A stretch of 64,000 nt of DNA from Opitutales bacterium (GTDB lineage: Bacteria; Verrucomicrobiota; Verrucomicrobiia; Opitutales; Oceanipulchritudinaceae). The stretch lies in contig JAFGCZ010000001.1 in the NCBI GenBank assembly GCA_016932335.1, positions 237,714-301,713 of the forward strand, written 5' to 3'. The notes beneath the pieces are model-generated. The model worked only from the letters and a program-made list of their open reading frames with translations. It was not told the DNA's origin and ran no database searches. Both the position numbers and the translations under genes were made by a program. Numbering within the stretch: the stretch's first letter is position 1; each line of letters opens with the position of its first letter. Below are positions 46,079 through 54,664 of the stretch, piece by piece.

Positions 46079-46107
46079 AAAAAGAATCCCTCAGGATTCT
46101 TCTTTTA
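46076..46107. terminator. bidirectional terminator between ppgK and the AP2 gene
   Basis: AGAATCC (46083-46089), loop CTCA, GGATTCT (46094-46100), with A-run on the left and TTCTTTT on the right. The AP2 stop lies in the loop. Confidence 0.75.
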
Positions 46108-46612
46108 TTTGGTTCAATTGTTTCAGGTAACGTGCCCCGTGGATGTCTTTCATCATCTTCTTGCGGTGTGCTACGGCCAGTTGGAAGGCCTTTTTTTCAC
46201 CGTATTTCCGGATGGAGAATGAGGTGCATTTCTGCACTCCGGGCTCAGGGCGCCAGCTCACAGAGTAGCACTCGTTAACAGTTCCGTTGGTGCTTACCTT
46301 ACGGGTTTTGCAGACACCGAGTACTCCGGTGGTGTTGCGGGAGTCGCGATAAACGACGCGGCGGCTTCTTGGCTTGGAGGGGATAGCGGCAAGCTCCTCG
46401 TGGAGTTGGTCTCTATATTCCTTAGCCATTTGCAGCGATTTTCTTTTACCGCCGCATTTCAGATCGCTGAAGAGCTTTGAGTAAGTTTTCCCGTTGCGAT
46501 AACCGCGGACGAACCAGCCATGGGTGGAACCGGAATCGATTCGACTGATACCTTTATTTGCAGAAGTTTTCTTAGCCATGGATCTTTTATAAGTACTTTT
46601 ACAGCATTCCAT
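46091..46612 (-). CDS. two-domain AP2 DNA-binding protein
   Basis: The 173-residue basic protein has two AP2-like units: residues about 21-70 (GISRIDSGSTHGWFVRGY, KLFSDLKCGGKRKSL) and 96-155 (TGVLGVCKTRKV, YSVSW, SFSIRKYGEKKAFQLAVAHR). AP2 is a beta-sheet DNA-binding fold best known in plants and apicomplexans; in bacteria it usually accompanies HNH endonucleases, but no nuclease domain is present here. Stand-alone bacterial members are known only as uncharacterised proteins. GGAG lies nine bases before the ATG at 46612; a TTG at 46627 and Met12 are alternatives. Two ATTTAAAT palindromes just upstream may be its own operator. Confidence 0.75.
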   Translation of the reverse strand: MECCKSTYKRSMAKKTSANKGISRIDSGSTHGWFVRGYRNGKTYSKLFSDLKCGGKRKSLQMAKEYRDQLHEELAAIPSKPRSRRVVYRDSRNTTGVLGVCKTRKVSTNGTVNECYSVSWRPEPGVQKCTSFSIRKYGEKKAFQLAVAHRKKMMKDIHGARYLKQLNQIKEES

Positions 46613-46643
46613 GATGTTGTTCTCCAATCATCATGCCTATAGT

Positions 46644-46663
46644 ATTTAAATTTAGATTTAAAT
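46644..46663. repeat. tandem ATTTAAAT palindromes upstream of the AP2 gene
   Basis: Two identical 8-base palindromes at 46644-46651 and 46656-46663, 12 bases apart, about one helical turn, 32-51 bases upstream of the AP2 start. AP2 domains often bind AT-rich sites, so an autoregulatory operator is a fair guess. Confidence 0.45.
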
Positions 46664-46889
46664 TTTTCAAGATGAAAATGCTATATAAATTGATTAGGCA
46701 TTTTCTTCCGGTTGTAAGTTGAGTTCTATATCCGGATTGCTGTAGAAGGAGTTGTGTTTACAAATAGGGGAGGGTATTATCCTCTTTTTATGATTCCTGA
46801 GATAGGGGTATTTTTAGGGTCTCAGTCATAAAAAGACTATATGTACTAGACTCTTTTTTTAGGAAATGACAAGTGAATCCCCGCTATTT
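46664..46889. other. structured intergenic region with hairpins, possible small RNA
   Basis: No protein gene fits. A GAGGG/TCCTC hairpin (46773-46787) runs into TTTTT on the plus strand like a terminator, although no plus-strand gene precedes it. A second, larger hairpin pairs 46784-46793 plus 46797-46802 with 46820-46835 (16 pairs, one 3-base bulge, 17-base loop). The two overlap and cannot form together. CCGG repeats at 46708 and 46732 could frame another stem. Confidence 0.4.
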
Positions 46890-47711
46890 TTACTGTTTTT
46901 TAATGAAGTTTTGCAGGGATTTTGCAAAGAGTTCAGGGGATTCCAGATGCGGTGCATGTCCGGAGCCGGGAATCGCGCTGAGTGCTGCATCGGGGATCAG
47001 TTGATGCAGCCGTTTGGCATAGTTAGCATATTTACCGTCCTGTTCACCATAACTGAGTAAAGTGGGTGCAGATATTTGCCGGAGTTGTTCCCAGACCGTT
47101 GGAATAACTCCCGGGCTAAACTGCCGCAATGCGGTTGCCAGGTTCTTGGGGGAGTGTCTCATCAAACGCTGCTGACGCATGCGTTGTTTCCATTTGGCGG
47201 GAATGTTTTCCTGCGTTTGAATGAGGGGCGTATTTGCCCAGAATTCAAGAAATGTATGAAGCCCGTCGCTTAGGAGGCGCTCAGCCAGTATGGCGTCGTT
47301 TTCGACTCTCTGCCGGCGTTCTATGCTACCCTCTATTCCTCCCGTTGCACTAATCAGGGTCAGGGATGGGGAATTCATTCCCTTTGTAATTGAGTGCACG
47401 AGGAGCAAGCGTGCACCCATCGAATAGCCGAGCAGGTGTGCTGCAGGGAATGTTTCATGCAGCTTTTCCAGTAGCGAGGAAAAGGCTTCGGGGTAGTTCT
47501 CGCGGGTCTCATGACGACCGTGTCCGGGGAGATCGGGACAGACCCATGAAAAAGCCCTGTGCGCAGCATGTGCACACAGGGCAAAATCGGACCCCAGGCC
47601 GGTAAATCCATGCAGCGCGATGATGGTCGGTGCGTTAGGATTCTCCGCCGGATAAAAGTTCAGTTCAGTTGAGCCAAGGGGGTATGCAAAACGTTGTGTT
47701 TTTGCCTCCAT
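46890..47711 (-). CDS. alpha/beta hydrolase, MenH-like
   Basis: The 273-residue protein has the alpha/beta-hydrolase triad: nucleophile in GYSMGAR, Asp in YGEQDGKY and His in GSGHAPHLESP, with ALHGFTGLGSDF and PDLPGHGRHE. The stretch LISATGGIEGSIERRQRVENDA followed by FLEFWANTPLI is the MenH (SHCHC synthase) pattern of menaquinone synthesis. No other men gene is in the window, so a different ester or thioester substrate is possible. It follows the cyclophilin gene by 11 bases on the same strand. Confidence 0.78.
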   Translation of the reverse strand: MEAKTQRFAYPLGSTELNFYPAENPNAPTIIALHGFTGLGSDFALCAHAAHRAFSWVCPDLPGHGRHETRENYPEAFSSLLEKLHETFPAAHLLGYSMGARLLLVHSITKGMNSPSLTLISATGGIEGSIERRQRVENDAILAERLLSDGLHTFLEFWANTPLIQTQENIPAKWKQRMRQQRLMRHSPKNLATALRQFSPGVIPTVWEQLRQISAPTLLSYGEQDGKYANYAKRLHQLIPDAALSAIPGSGHAPHLESPELFAKSLQNFIKKQ

Positions 47712-47722
47712 GGCTCATTGCC

Positions 47723-48208
47723 TCAGGCATGTTCAACTGTTACCGATTCGATGACCTGATCTTCCTTGGGCTTATCCATCGCGTTGCGAGGGGCATTTTG
47801 GATGGCGTCAACCACTTCGTAGCCTTCGATTACTTCGCCGAAAATGGTGTGGTTACCGTTAAGCCAGGGAGTGACTGCTGTGGTAATGAAGAACTGGCTG
47901 CCGTTGGTGTTGGGGCCGGCATTGGCCATGGCCAGCAATCCTTTTTTGGTAAAGGAAACTACGGGTGTGCATTCGTCTTCAAAGGAACGTCCCCAGATGG
48001 ATTGACCGCCGCGGCCGGTGCCTGTGGGGTCTCCGCCCTGAATCATGAAATCAGGAATTACACGGTGGAAGATCACTCCGTTGTAATAGCCTTTTTCTGC
48101 CAGGCCGACAAAATTCTCACAGGTTTTGGGTGCGATGCTGGGCATCAGCTTCAGCTTAATGCTGCCGCGGTTGGTTTTCAGGGTTACGATGGTTTCTTTC
48201 TTATCCAT
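47723..48208 (-). CDS. cyclophilin-type peptidyl-prolyl isomerase
   Basis: The 161-residue product is a single cyclophilin domain: [49 protein letters not shown] with the catalytic Arg, [17 protein letters not shown] and [15 protein letters not shown]. It has no signal peptide and should act in the cytoplasm. It leads a two-gene unit with the MenH-like hydrolase. Confidence 0.93.
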   Translation of the reverse strand: MDKKETIVTLKTNRGSIKLKLMPSIAPKTCENFVGLAEKGYYNGVIFHRVIPDFMIQGGDPTGTGRGGQSIWGRSFEDECTPVVSFTKKGLLAMANAGPNTNGSQFFITTAVTPWLNGNHTIFGEVIEGYEVVDAIQNAPRNAMDKPKEDQVIESVTVEHA

Positions 48209-48338
48209 AGTTCTTGGTTAGATTACTCTGTGGCCTATGAAAAGTCTATAATGCAGGAATCTGCTCTCTCGTTGTATTCTCTGGATTGACCGATTCGTTA
48301 TCCTCTTTCATATTTTCCAAAATCCAACCGAACTATTT

Positions 48339-48785
48339 ATGCCAGAGATCAGATGTGATGCCGCTGTTATTGAACGAATTCGTAAGATAAATAAAACATG
48401 GATTGTTCGTGGAGGACTCGGAGAAGACGCAGCAAATTATTTGGATTTGCTGGAGCAATCAGACAACTCCCGGTTTCATTTTGCCTGTCTCTTGACATGG
48501 AACGTTTTGGCTTATCTGAATGCACATCAACGTATGCAGCACGAAGACCCCAAACGCTATTTTTATCCTGCACTCTTCTATGCAACTACCACTCAGGAGC
48601 AGCAACAGTTCCTCAAAAAGCACCAGTTTACACTGGCAGTGGTGCGCGCCTGTAAAGAACGTAGACATCCTTTGGATAAGAAAAGCCGTTTTCAGCAAAA
48701 CTTGGCACCGCAGACCAGAAGTAAACTTCAGCAGGTAGCTGCCGTTATTGTCAATGAGGCAAAGCTGATTGAGCTTTCTATGTAA
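48339..48785 (+). CDS. hypothetical protein, 148 aa
   Basis: Not recognised. The product looks soluble and mostly helical with many aromatic and charged residues (FHFACLLTWNVLAYLNAH, FYPALFYATTTQEQQQFLKKH) and a basic C-terminal third. The ATG follows the divergent cyclophilin gene by 130 bases. Codon use resembles its neighbours. It precedes the FRG-domain gene by 53 bases on the same strand and might be cotranscribed with it. Confidence 0.65.
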   Translation: MPEIRCDAAVIERIRKINKTWIVRGGLGEDAANYLDLLEQSDNSRFHFACLLTWNVLAYLNAHQRMQHEDPKRYFYPALFYATTTQEQQQFLKKHQFTLAVVRACKERRHPLDKKSRFQQNLAPQTRSKLQQVAAVIVNEAKLIELSM

Positions 48786-48838
48786 CTGCATTTGCAGAAG
48801 AATTGTATCTTTATGTTCACCTGTTATTTCTTGATAAA

Positions 48839-49720
48839 ATGAATGAGGAAATAATATCAGAATGTTGTGAGTTGAATAAGCTAATTGTCGATTGGGTGTG
48901 TATGTCTATGCAGAAGCGTGTTGATACTTACGATTTTGCCTTTCGTGGACAATACGATGAAAAGTGGCCTTTGAGTAGTAGTTTTGCTAGAAGAGGCGAG
49001 GAATACAAGGCATTGACTGAGAAAGAATTAATTGATAACTTTGTGCGTTATTGTGTTCGAAATCAACTTGGGGCTATTCATCCGGTAACGAAGGATGGTT
49101 CTGTTGTATTCCGCTTGCCAAATGGTAAGGGCGAACATTTTGATACCTTTGAATGGCTTGCTCTGATGCAGCATCACGGGGTTCCCACTCGCTTAGTCGA
49201 TTTTACCAGGAACCCATATATTGCTTTGTTTTTCTCAATGCAAAAACCGGATAATTGGGAGGGGCCTGAACCGAATTTTTCTTTGTATGTATTGAAGCGT
49301 GAACACAGGAAAAAATCTAACGGAACTGAGGTAGGAAATAAACTTCCAAGGGATTCAGCCGGGAATCATTTTATTTGGGAGAGAGACTCTAAGATCAACA
49401 TGAACGTGTTTTTGGGAAAGTCTATCGGCTTGGATAGTTTTGTTAAGTTGGACGGTAAGTGGGAGCATCCAACTCAAAACTGGGGTTGGGATTGTCCCGC
49501 ATATCAAAACGAGCGGTTAAAGCGTCAGGAAGGATTGTTTGTTTACCAGGCTGTTATTAAATCAGAACCTGAAAACTTGGGAGCATGTATGAATGCCGAT
49601 TTAACCAAGTATACCATAAGCCATAAATTACGATCTGAAATACGCGAGCTGACGCATTGTCTACGCGGAGATTATCTTTTTCCTGATTTTGCTAATTTTA
49701 AATACAATGATCTCTCGTAG
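48839..49720 (+). CDS. FRG-domain protein
   Basis: The 293-residue product carries the FRG domain: FRGQYDEKWPLSSSFARR (about 35-52), then QHHGVPTRLVDFTRNPYIALFF (about 110-131). FRG proteins are widespread, patchy in distribution and of unknown biochemical function; they turn up in toxin-like and phage-defence settings. There is no signal peptide or membrane segment. The gene is lower in GC than the pilT gene downstream, has frequent A/T-ending codons, and the ATG at 48839 is preferred over a TTG at 48803. No toxin-antitoxin partner is obvious apart from the upstream 148-residue protein. Confidence 0.82.
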   Translation: MNEEIISECCELNKLIVDWVCMSMQKRVDTYDFAFRGQYDEKWPLSSSFARRGEEYKALTEKELIDNFVRYCVRNQLGAIHPVTKDGSVVFRLPNGKGEHFDTFEWLALMQHHGVPTRLVDFTRNPYIALFFSMQKPDNWEGPEPNFSLYVLKREHRKKSNGTEVGNKLPRDSAGNHFIWERDSKINMNVFLGKSIGLDSFVKLDGKWEHPTQNWGWDCPAYQNERLKRQEGLFVYQAVIKSEPENLGACMNADLTKYTISHKLRSEIRELTHCLRGDYLFPDFANFKYNDLS

Positions 49721-49835
49721 AATTTATTACAGCAGAAGGGATTAAGCGATTGGAGGGTTTTATTGACTCGCCTTTTATGATCCATAAGATTAACGTTTTT
49801 ATTACAACCTACACCCGTTATATCATTATACTGTT

Positions 49836-50936
49836 ATGGATCACGAAGAAAACGACTTGTCATGCTCTTATGAGATGAACGATCTTCTGGAGCTGATGGT
49901 TTACCAGGGCGCCAGTGACTTGCACCTTCAGGTTGGACACCCTCCGACATTGCGCTTGCACGGCGGCATGACTCCTGTTGATGGCCCCAGTTTACGACCT
50001 TCCGATACGGAAGAACTCATGAGGGCGATTACCTCAGATGTGCATCAAGAGCACCTTAAGACACGCGGTGGAGCCGACTTCGGTTTCAGTTATTTGGATA
50101 AAGCACGTTTTCGTGTGTCTGTGCTTAAAGCCAAAGGAAACTATGGTGTTGTGCTTCGTACCATTCCAAACAAACTTTTTGGCCTTCGAGAAATCGGATT
50201 GCCGGATAAGATCAAGGAATTGCTCTGTCGCCCCCGCGGTTTGATTCTGGTTACCGGTCCGACCGGTTCCGGTAAATCCACCACACTGGCCAGTATGGTT
50301 AACTGGATCAATGAGAACCGCGAAGGTCACATCATTACGATTGAGGACCCGATCGAATACTTCCACGACCACAAACGTTGTATTGTTACCCAGCGTGAAG
50401 TCGGAATTGACGTACCCAGCTTTGCCGAAGCCATTCGTGGTGCTTTGCGTCAGGACCCCGATGTAATTCTTGTTGGGGAAATGCGCGATCTGGAAACGAT
50501 CGAAGCAGCCGTCAGTGCAGCGGAAACCGGTCACTTGGTGTTTGGCACTCTGCACACCACCGGTTCAGCCAGAACCGTTGACCGTATTGTGGATGCCTTC
50601 CCGGCTTCGACGAAGGACCAAATCCGTACTCAGTTGGCCTCCTCCATTGTGACCGTAATTTCCCAAGTGCTGTGCAAGCGTGTGGGCGGTGGCCGAATCG
50701 GTAGCTTTGAGATCATGACCAACACGACCTCTATCGCCGCTCTTATCCGCGAGAACAAGACCTTCCGTATACCGTCGGAAATTCAGACGGGTTCTCAGTA
50801 TGGTATGATCAGCCTGGATGCTCACCTGGCCAGCTTGGTGAACCGCAAGTTGATTCAGCCGGATGAAGCGATTGAAAAGTCACAGGATCCGGCCGCTCTT
50901 ACAGCGAAATTCCGGGAATTGAATTTGATCAAATAA
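49836..50936 (+). CDS. pilT: type IV pilus retraction ATPase PilT
   Basis: The 366-residue ATPase has the PilT N-terminal [22 protein letters not shown], Walker [11 protein letters not shown] near 140, the Asp and His boxes, Walker [13 protein letters not shown] and the C-terminal AIRENKT-like segment [19 protein letters not shown]. It drives pilus retraction. It is the first gene of a run with gspE-like (9-base gap) and gspF-like genes. Confidence 0.93.
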   Translation: MDHEENDLSCSYEMNDLLELMVYQGASDLHLQVGHPPTLRLHGGMTPVDGPSLRPSDTEELMRAITSDVHQEHLKTRGGADFGFSYLDKARFRVSVLKAKGNYGVVLRTIPNKLFGLREIGLPDKIKELLCRPRGLILVTGPTGSGKSTTLASMVNWINENREGHIITIEDPIEYFHDHKRCIVTQREVGIDVPSFAEAIRGALRQDPDVILVGEMRDLETIEAAVSAAETGHLVFGTLHTTGSARTVDRIVDAFPASTKDQIRTQLASSIVTVISQVLCKRVGGGRIGSFEIMTNTTSIAALIRENKTFRIPSEIQTGSQYGMISLDAHLASLVNRKLIQPDEAIEKSQDPAALTAKFRELNLIK

Positions 50937-50945
50937 CCTTCGGGC

Positions 50946-52109
50946 ATGAGCATTTCGCTAAAGTCACCTTCCGTTACCGTTTCCGGATTTCTGGATCAGA
51001 CTTTAGAGAAATGCTACCGGCAAGGTGCCTCGGATTTGCACTTTGAACCTTACGATAAAGGCTACCGTCTGCGTTGCAGAGTAAACGGTAGCCTTTATTC
51101 TTTGGCCCAGTTGACGACTGACTCAGCCGTTGGGGTGCTTTCCCGGATAAAGCTTTTGGCCAAGCTGGATCCGGCCAATAATCGAACTCCGCAGGATGGT
51201 CGTTTCTCCTTTGTTTCCGAAGAGCATTCAGTTGATGTCAGGGTATCCTCTTTGCCTCTGGTTGAAGGGGAGTCCATCACATTGCGTTTTCTGGATCCGT
51301 TGCGCATACGCTACACGTTGGACTCCTTGGGCATGCCGCTTCCGGTGCTGGATCATGTGCGGCGCACGCTGGAAACGGATTATGGGATGCTGGTTGTTTG
51401 CGGGCCTACCGGCAGCGGGAAAACCACAACACTCTATGCTTGTCTGGAGGCGCTGGAGCGCAAAAGCAGGAAAGTGCTGACGGCGGAGGATCCTGTGGAA
51501 TATCGTCTGGACCACACCATACAGGTGCCTGTTTCGCCGGTGGCGGGCTTATCGTATTCGCTGATTTTGCGGGCCTTTCTGCGTCAGGATCCTGATGTGA
51601 TCCTCGTTGGGGAAATTCGTGATGGGGAAACCGCGGCAACTACATTTCAGGCGGCGTTAACCGGCCACCTGGTGCTTTCCTCTCTGCATGCGGCGGATTG
51701 TGTGCAGGGCATTATTCGACTTCAAGGCTTGGGGGTGAGTTCATCGCTGGTGGCTTCCGGGCTGACTCACCTTATGTCGCAGAGGCTTGTTCGCAAACTT
51801 TGCCCGGCATGTCGGCAGGAAATCAAGCAGGCGGAGGTTCCATCTTTCAGCAGTGATTCTTTGAGATCAGCATGGAATGCGGTAGGCTGTGTCCAGTGTT
51901 TTGCATCCGGATATAGAGACCGGATTGGATTGTTTGAATCAGTGGTTTTTACCCCGGAGCTCAGAGAGGCCATTGTTGCTCAATGTACGAATGAGGAGCT
52001 GAGGCGCATTTGCTTTGGTTCGGCTTCAGGTTTAGCTTTTCGGGATTCGGCGCGCATGCTGATTGAAGCGGGGGTAACGACTTCTGAGGAGGTGCACCGA
52101 TGTCTTTAG
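50946..52109 (+). CDS. short GspE/PilB-type assembly ATPase
   Basis: The 387-residue ATPase has Walker A GPTGSGKTTT near 152, Walker [13 protein letters not shown], and a zinc loop CPACR...CVQC near 280-320 followed by GYRDRIGLFE, all as in GspE/PilB. It starts directly with the N2 domain (YRQGASDLHFEPYDKGYRLR); the usual N-terminal N1 domain of about 150 residues that binds GspL/PilM is missing. It should power pilus or pseudopilus assembly. It overlaps gspF by 10 bases. Confidence 0.88.
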   Translation: MSISLKSPSVTVSGFLDQTLEKCYRQGASDLHFEPYDKGYRLRCRVNGSLYSLAQLTTDSAVGVLSRIKLLAKLDPANNRTPQDGRFSFVSEEHSVDVRVSSLPLVEGESITLRFLDPLRIRYTLDSLGMPLPVLDHVRRTLETDYGMLVVCGPTGSGKTTTLYACLEALERKSRKVLTAEDPVEYRLDHTIQVPVSPVAGLSYSLILRAFLRQDPDVILVGEIRDGETAATTFQAALTGHLVLSSLHAADCVQGIIRLQGLGVSSSLVASGLTHLMSQRLVRKLCPACRQEIKQAEVPSFSSDSLRSAWNAVGCVQCFASGYRDRIGLFESVVFTPELREAIVAQCTNEELRRICFGSASGLAFRDSARMLIEAGVTTSEEVHRCL

Positions 52110-53179
52110 ATAGCCGTTGGGAGTCTTTTTCCCGCAAGAGAGGAAGGGGGCGAAAAGGTGAGTCTGTTGTTTTTCTATTGTCCAGATTGGGGACGCTTTT
52201 GCATGTAGGGGTGCCACTTATTGATGCATTATCTTCTATTCGGGAACAGTTGCCGTTGGGAGATTTGCAAAAGGGCCTCTCCGGGGTAATACGTTCCATG
52301 GAAGAAGGAATTTCTTTTTCTGAAGCCCTCTGTCGATACCCTCAATTATTCAGTCCAATCGTTATTGGAACCGTCTTTGCGGGTGAGCACAGCGGGGCTC
52401 TTCCTGAGCTTTTACTGCAGCTGGCGGAACGTCAGTCTGTTCAAATGAGGCTTCGACGAAAATGGATGTCTACTTTTTTGTATCCGTTCTTACTGCTCGG
52501 TGCCTGTTGTTTTGTTGGCATATTCTTTTCGTTTTGGGTATTGCCGCATTTTCAAAATCTTTTTGATGAGATTTTGCCTGGTCGGGAATTGCCTGTTTTT
52601 TCGCGGTGTATTTTTGCAACAAGCCGCTATGTAATGATTGTGTGTCCATTGTTGTTGACCCTTCTGTTGCTGATTTTGAGAAACTCACTCAAACCGAAGT
52701 TGAGAACAGGCAGGTGGAGCTCCTTGCTGCATGTAATTCCAGGGATTAGTGAATTGTTTGGACTGAATGCGTTGGGGCTTTTTTTTAGCAATTTATCTAT
52801 GTTGATAAGGGCGGGGAACCCCTTGCAGTCTGCATTCTCAGTGGCCATGGATTCCGTGGCGTTTCCTCCGTTTGTATCAGTACTGGAAAATGCTCGTACA
52901 GGGTTAAGTCAGGGGAGCACGCTTAGTGCAGTGTTGGAAGAGTCTCGTTTATTGAATACCATGGAGTTGAGCTTGATTCAAAACGGTGAGCAGAGCGGTC
53001 GAGTTGAATTTACCGCAGAGGCCTTGGCGGAACAGTTTCGCATTCAGGAAGAGGAAATGCTGCAGCGCTTCAGCACGCTCTTGGAGCCGTCTTTGATTTT
53101 TCTTTTGGCAGCCTATATCGCTGTCCTGGTTTTGGCGGTTGTTATTCCTTTAAGTCAGGCAATGCAAATGATGCTCTGA
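52100..53179 (+). CDS. GspF/PilC-type inner-membrane platform protein
   Basis: The 359-residue protein has the two T2SF repeats: LLSRLGTLLHVGVPLIDAL...GISFSEAL and FFSNLSMLIRAGNPLQSAF...GSTLSAVL, with three membrane helices (about 125-150, 180-200, 325-350). It is the platform that links the ATPase to the pilus. No pilin, secretin or PilM-P gene is in the window. Translation overlaps gspE and the last stop overlaps a 46-codon frame (TGATG). Confidence 0.9.
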   Translation: MSLDSRWESFSRKRGRGRKGESVVFLLSRLGTLLHVGVPLIDALSSIREQLPLGDLQKGLSGVIRSMEEGISFSEALCRYPQLFSPIVIGTVFAGEHSGALPELLLQLAERQSVQMRLRRKWMSTFLYPFLLLGACCFVGIFFSFWVLPHFQNLFDEILPGRELPVFSRCIFATSRYVMIVCPLLLTLLLLILRNSLKPKLRTGRWSSLLHVIPGISELFGLNALGLFFSNLSMLIRAGNPLQSAFSVAMDSVAFPPFVSVLENARTGLSQGSTLSAVLEESRLLNTMELSLIQNGEQSGRVEFTAEALAEQFRIQEEEMLQRFSTLLEPSLIFLLAAYIAVLVLAVVIPLSQAMQMML

Positions 53180-53319
53180 TGCTGCTTGTTTTTTTTGAGG
53201 AAAATGCTTACGCTCGCCCTTTTGGGCGGAGGTTCGCGTTCTATCTCGAAGTTCAGCCGCATGGGAATAAGGGGAATGGAGTGATCTATTCCGGTCAGTA
53301 TACTGCAGAATACGATTAG
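53179..53319 (+). CDS. possible 46-aa protein coupled to gspF
   Basis: An ATG overlapping the gspF stop (TGATG) opens a 46-codon frame ending 10 bases before the asparaginase gene. The product is not recognised; it is aromatic and mildly basic (MLLVFFEENAYARPF at the start, GVIYSGQYTAEYD at the end). Position and coupling suggest real translation, but the frame may be chance. A CGCCC/GGGCG hairpin lies inside it at 53214-53227. Confidence 0.35.
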   Translation: MLLVFFEENAYARPFGRRFAFYLEVQPHGNKGNGVIYSGQYTAEYD

Positions 53320-53329
53320 AGCTTAATTA

Positions 53330-53812
53330 ATGGATATTAAAATTATAACAACCGGAGGAACCATAGATAAGGTTTACTTTGACCAACTGAGCGAGTTTCA
53401 GGTGGGAGCGCCTCAAATTGGAGAAGTACTCAAGCATATCCATGCCAGTTTTGAGTTCGAAGTCCTTCAACTGATGCGCAAGGATAGCTTGGATATGGTG
53501 GAGGAGGATCGCCTCTTGATTAAGAAGGCTGTCGCTGGGGCTCCGGAGAAACGTATCCTGATTACTCACGGCACGGATACGATGGCGGAAACAGCCGTTA
53601 TGCTGAGTGATATTAAGGATAAGGTAATTGTCCTGACCGGTAGCCTGATTCCCGCCCGTTTCAGGGAGACCGATGCAACTTTTAATATTGGATTTGCCCT
53701 TGCCGCAGTACAAATGCTGTCGGACGGCATCTATATTGCTATGAACGGCCAGGTCTTTCCGGCCGGAAAAGTGAAGAAAAACCGGGAACTTGCCCGCTTC
53801 GAACCCGCATAA
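53330..53812 (+). CDS. single-domain asparaginase-family protein
   Basis: The 160-residue product equals only the N-terminal domain of type I/II asparaginases, with both catalytic threonine motifs TTGGTID (Thr11) and ITHGTDTM (Thr82, Asp83) and VIVLTGSLIPARF. The C-terminal domain that helps form the dimer active site is absent; short members of this kind are found in several phyla and their substrate is not known. It lies between the pilus genes and an exported decarboxylase, each about 10 bases away. Confidence 0.82.
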   Translation: MDIKIITTGGTIDKVYFDQLSEFQVGAPQIGEVLKHIHASFEFEVLQLMRKDSLDMVEEDRLLIKKAVAGAPEKRILITHGTDTMAETAVMLSDIKDKVIVLTGSLIPARFRETDATFNIGFALAAVQMLSDGIYIAMNGQVFPAGKVKKNRELARFEPA

Positions 53813-53822
53813 AACTACCCCT

Positions 53823-54611
53823 ATGAAGAAACTACCCTTGGCTGCCTATGCCTGCATGGCCGGCTTGTTTTTCTGTTCTCAAACGGCTCTTCTTGAGGGC
53901 AAAGAGGATATCCCTCTTGTTCAATATTCCACATTGGATGCTTTGCTGGCAGGGCATTACGATGGGGTTATTTCTCTGGAGTCTTTGAGGAGTCAGGGAA
54001 ATCATGGCATTGGAACTTTTGATGCACTGGATGGTGAGATGGTGCTTTACGATGGGGTGGTATATCAGGTCCGCGCGGATGGAACGGTGAGCGTGCCTGA
54101 GGGGAGCGAGACGTCTCCTTTTGCCTCGGTTAATGAGTTTGTGCCCGATATGGTTTTCAACCTGAAAGGAATCGATTCGTTTAATGACTTGAAAGCCGTG
54201 CTGGATGAAAAGCTTGGCAATGTGAATTGCTTCTATGCCATCGAAGTGAAAGGAACGTTTTCTTATGTGCATACGCGCAGTGTTCCCGCTCAGGAAAAAC
54301 CGTACAAGCCCTTGGCGGATGTCGTCCTGAAACAGCCTGAATTTACTTTTGAAAATACCGGAGGCATTATCCTTGGGTATCGCTGCCCGGATTTAGTCAA
54401 AGGAATTAATGTTCCCGGTTACCATCTGCATTTTTTAAACGACACTCACGATGGAGGAGGGCACCTGTTGGACCTTTCTTTTGATGATGTGGAAGTCAGT
54501 GTGCAGCAGCTCAATAGTTTTCACCTGAATCTTCCCGACACTGAGGCATTTGCCCATGAATCATTTAGCGGGGATACCGAAGAAGAAACCCGGATTGTAG
54601 AAGGGCAATAA
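53823..54611 (+). CDS. budA: alpha-acetolactate decarboxylase, exported form
   Basis: The 262-residue product has the ALDC zinc site His201-x-His203 and His214 (HLHFLNDTHDGGGH), spaced as in the Brevibacillus enzyme, plus GTFDALDGEMVLYDG and YAIEVKGTFSYVHTRS. It converts acetolactate to acetoin. An N-terminal signal peptide (MKKLPLAAYACMAGLFFC) predicts export to the periplasm or outside. No acetolactate synthase or acetoin gene is near. The ATG at 53823 starts 10 bases after the asparaginase stop. Confidence 0.88.
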   Translation: MKKLPLAAYACMAGLFFCSQTALLEGKEDIPLVQYSTLDALLAGHYDGVISLESLRSQGNHGIGTFDALDGEMVLYDGVVYQVRADGTVSVPEGSETSPFASVNEFVPDMVFNLKGIDSFNDLKAVLDEKLGNVNCFYAIEVKGTFSYVHTRSVPAQEKPYKPLADVVLKQPEFTFENTGGIILGYRCPDLVKGINVPGYHLHFLNDTHDGGGHLLDLSFDDVEVSVQQLNSFHLNLPDTEAFAHESFSGDTEEETRIVEGQ

Positions 54612-54664
54612 ACTGCGACCTCTTTTATCTTGCCTCAGATCTTTTTTGAATCAGAAAAAACATC

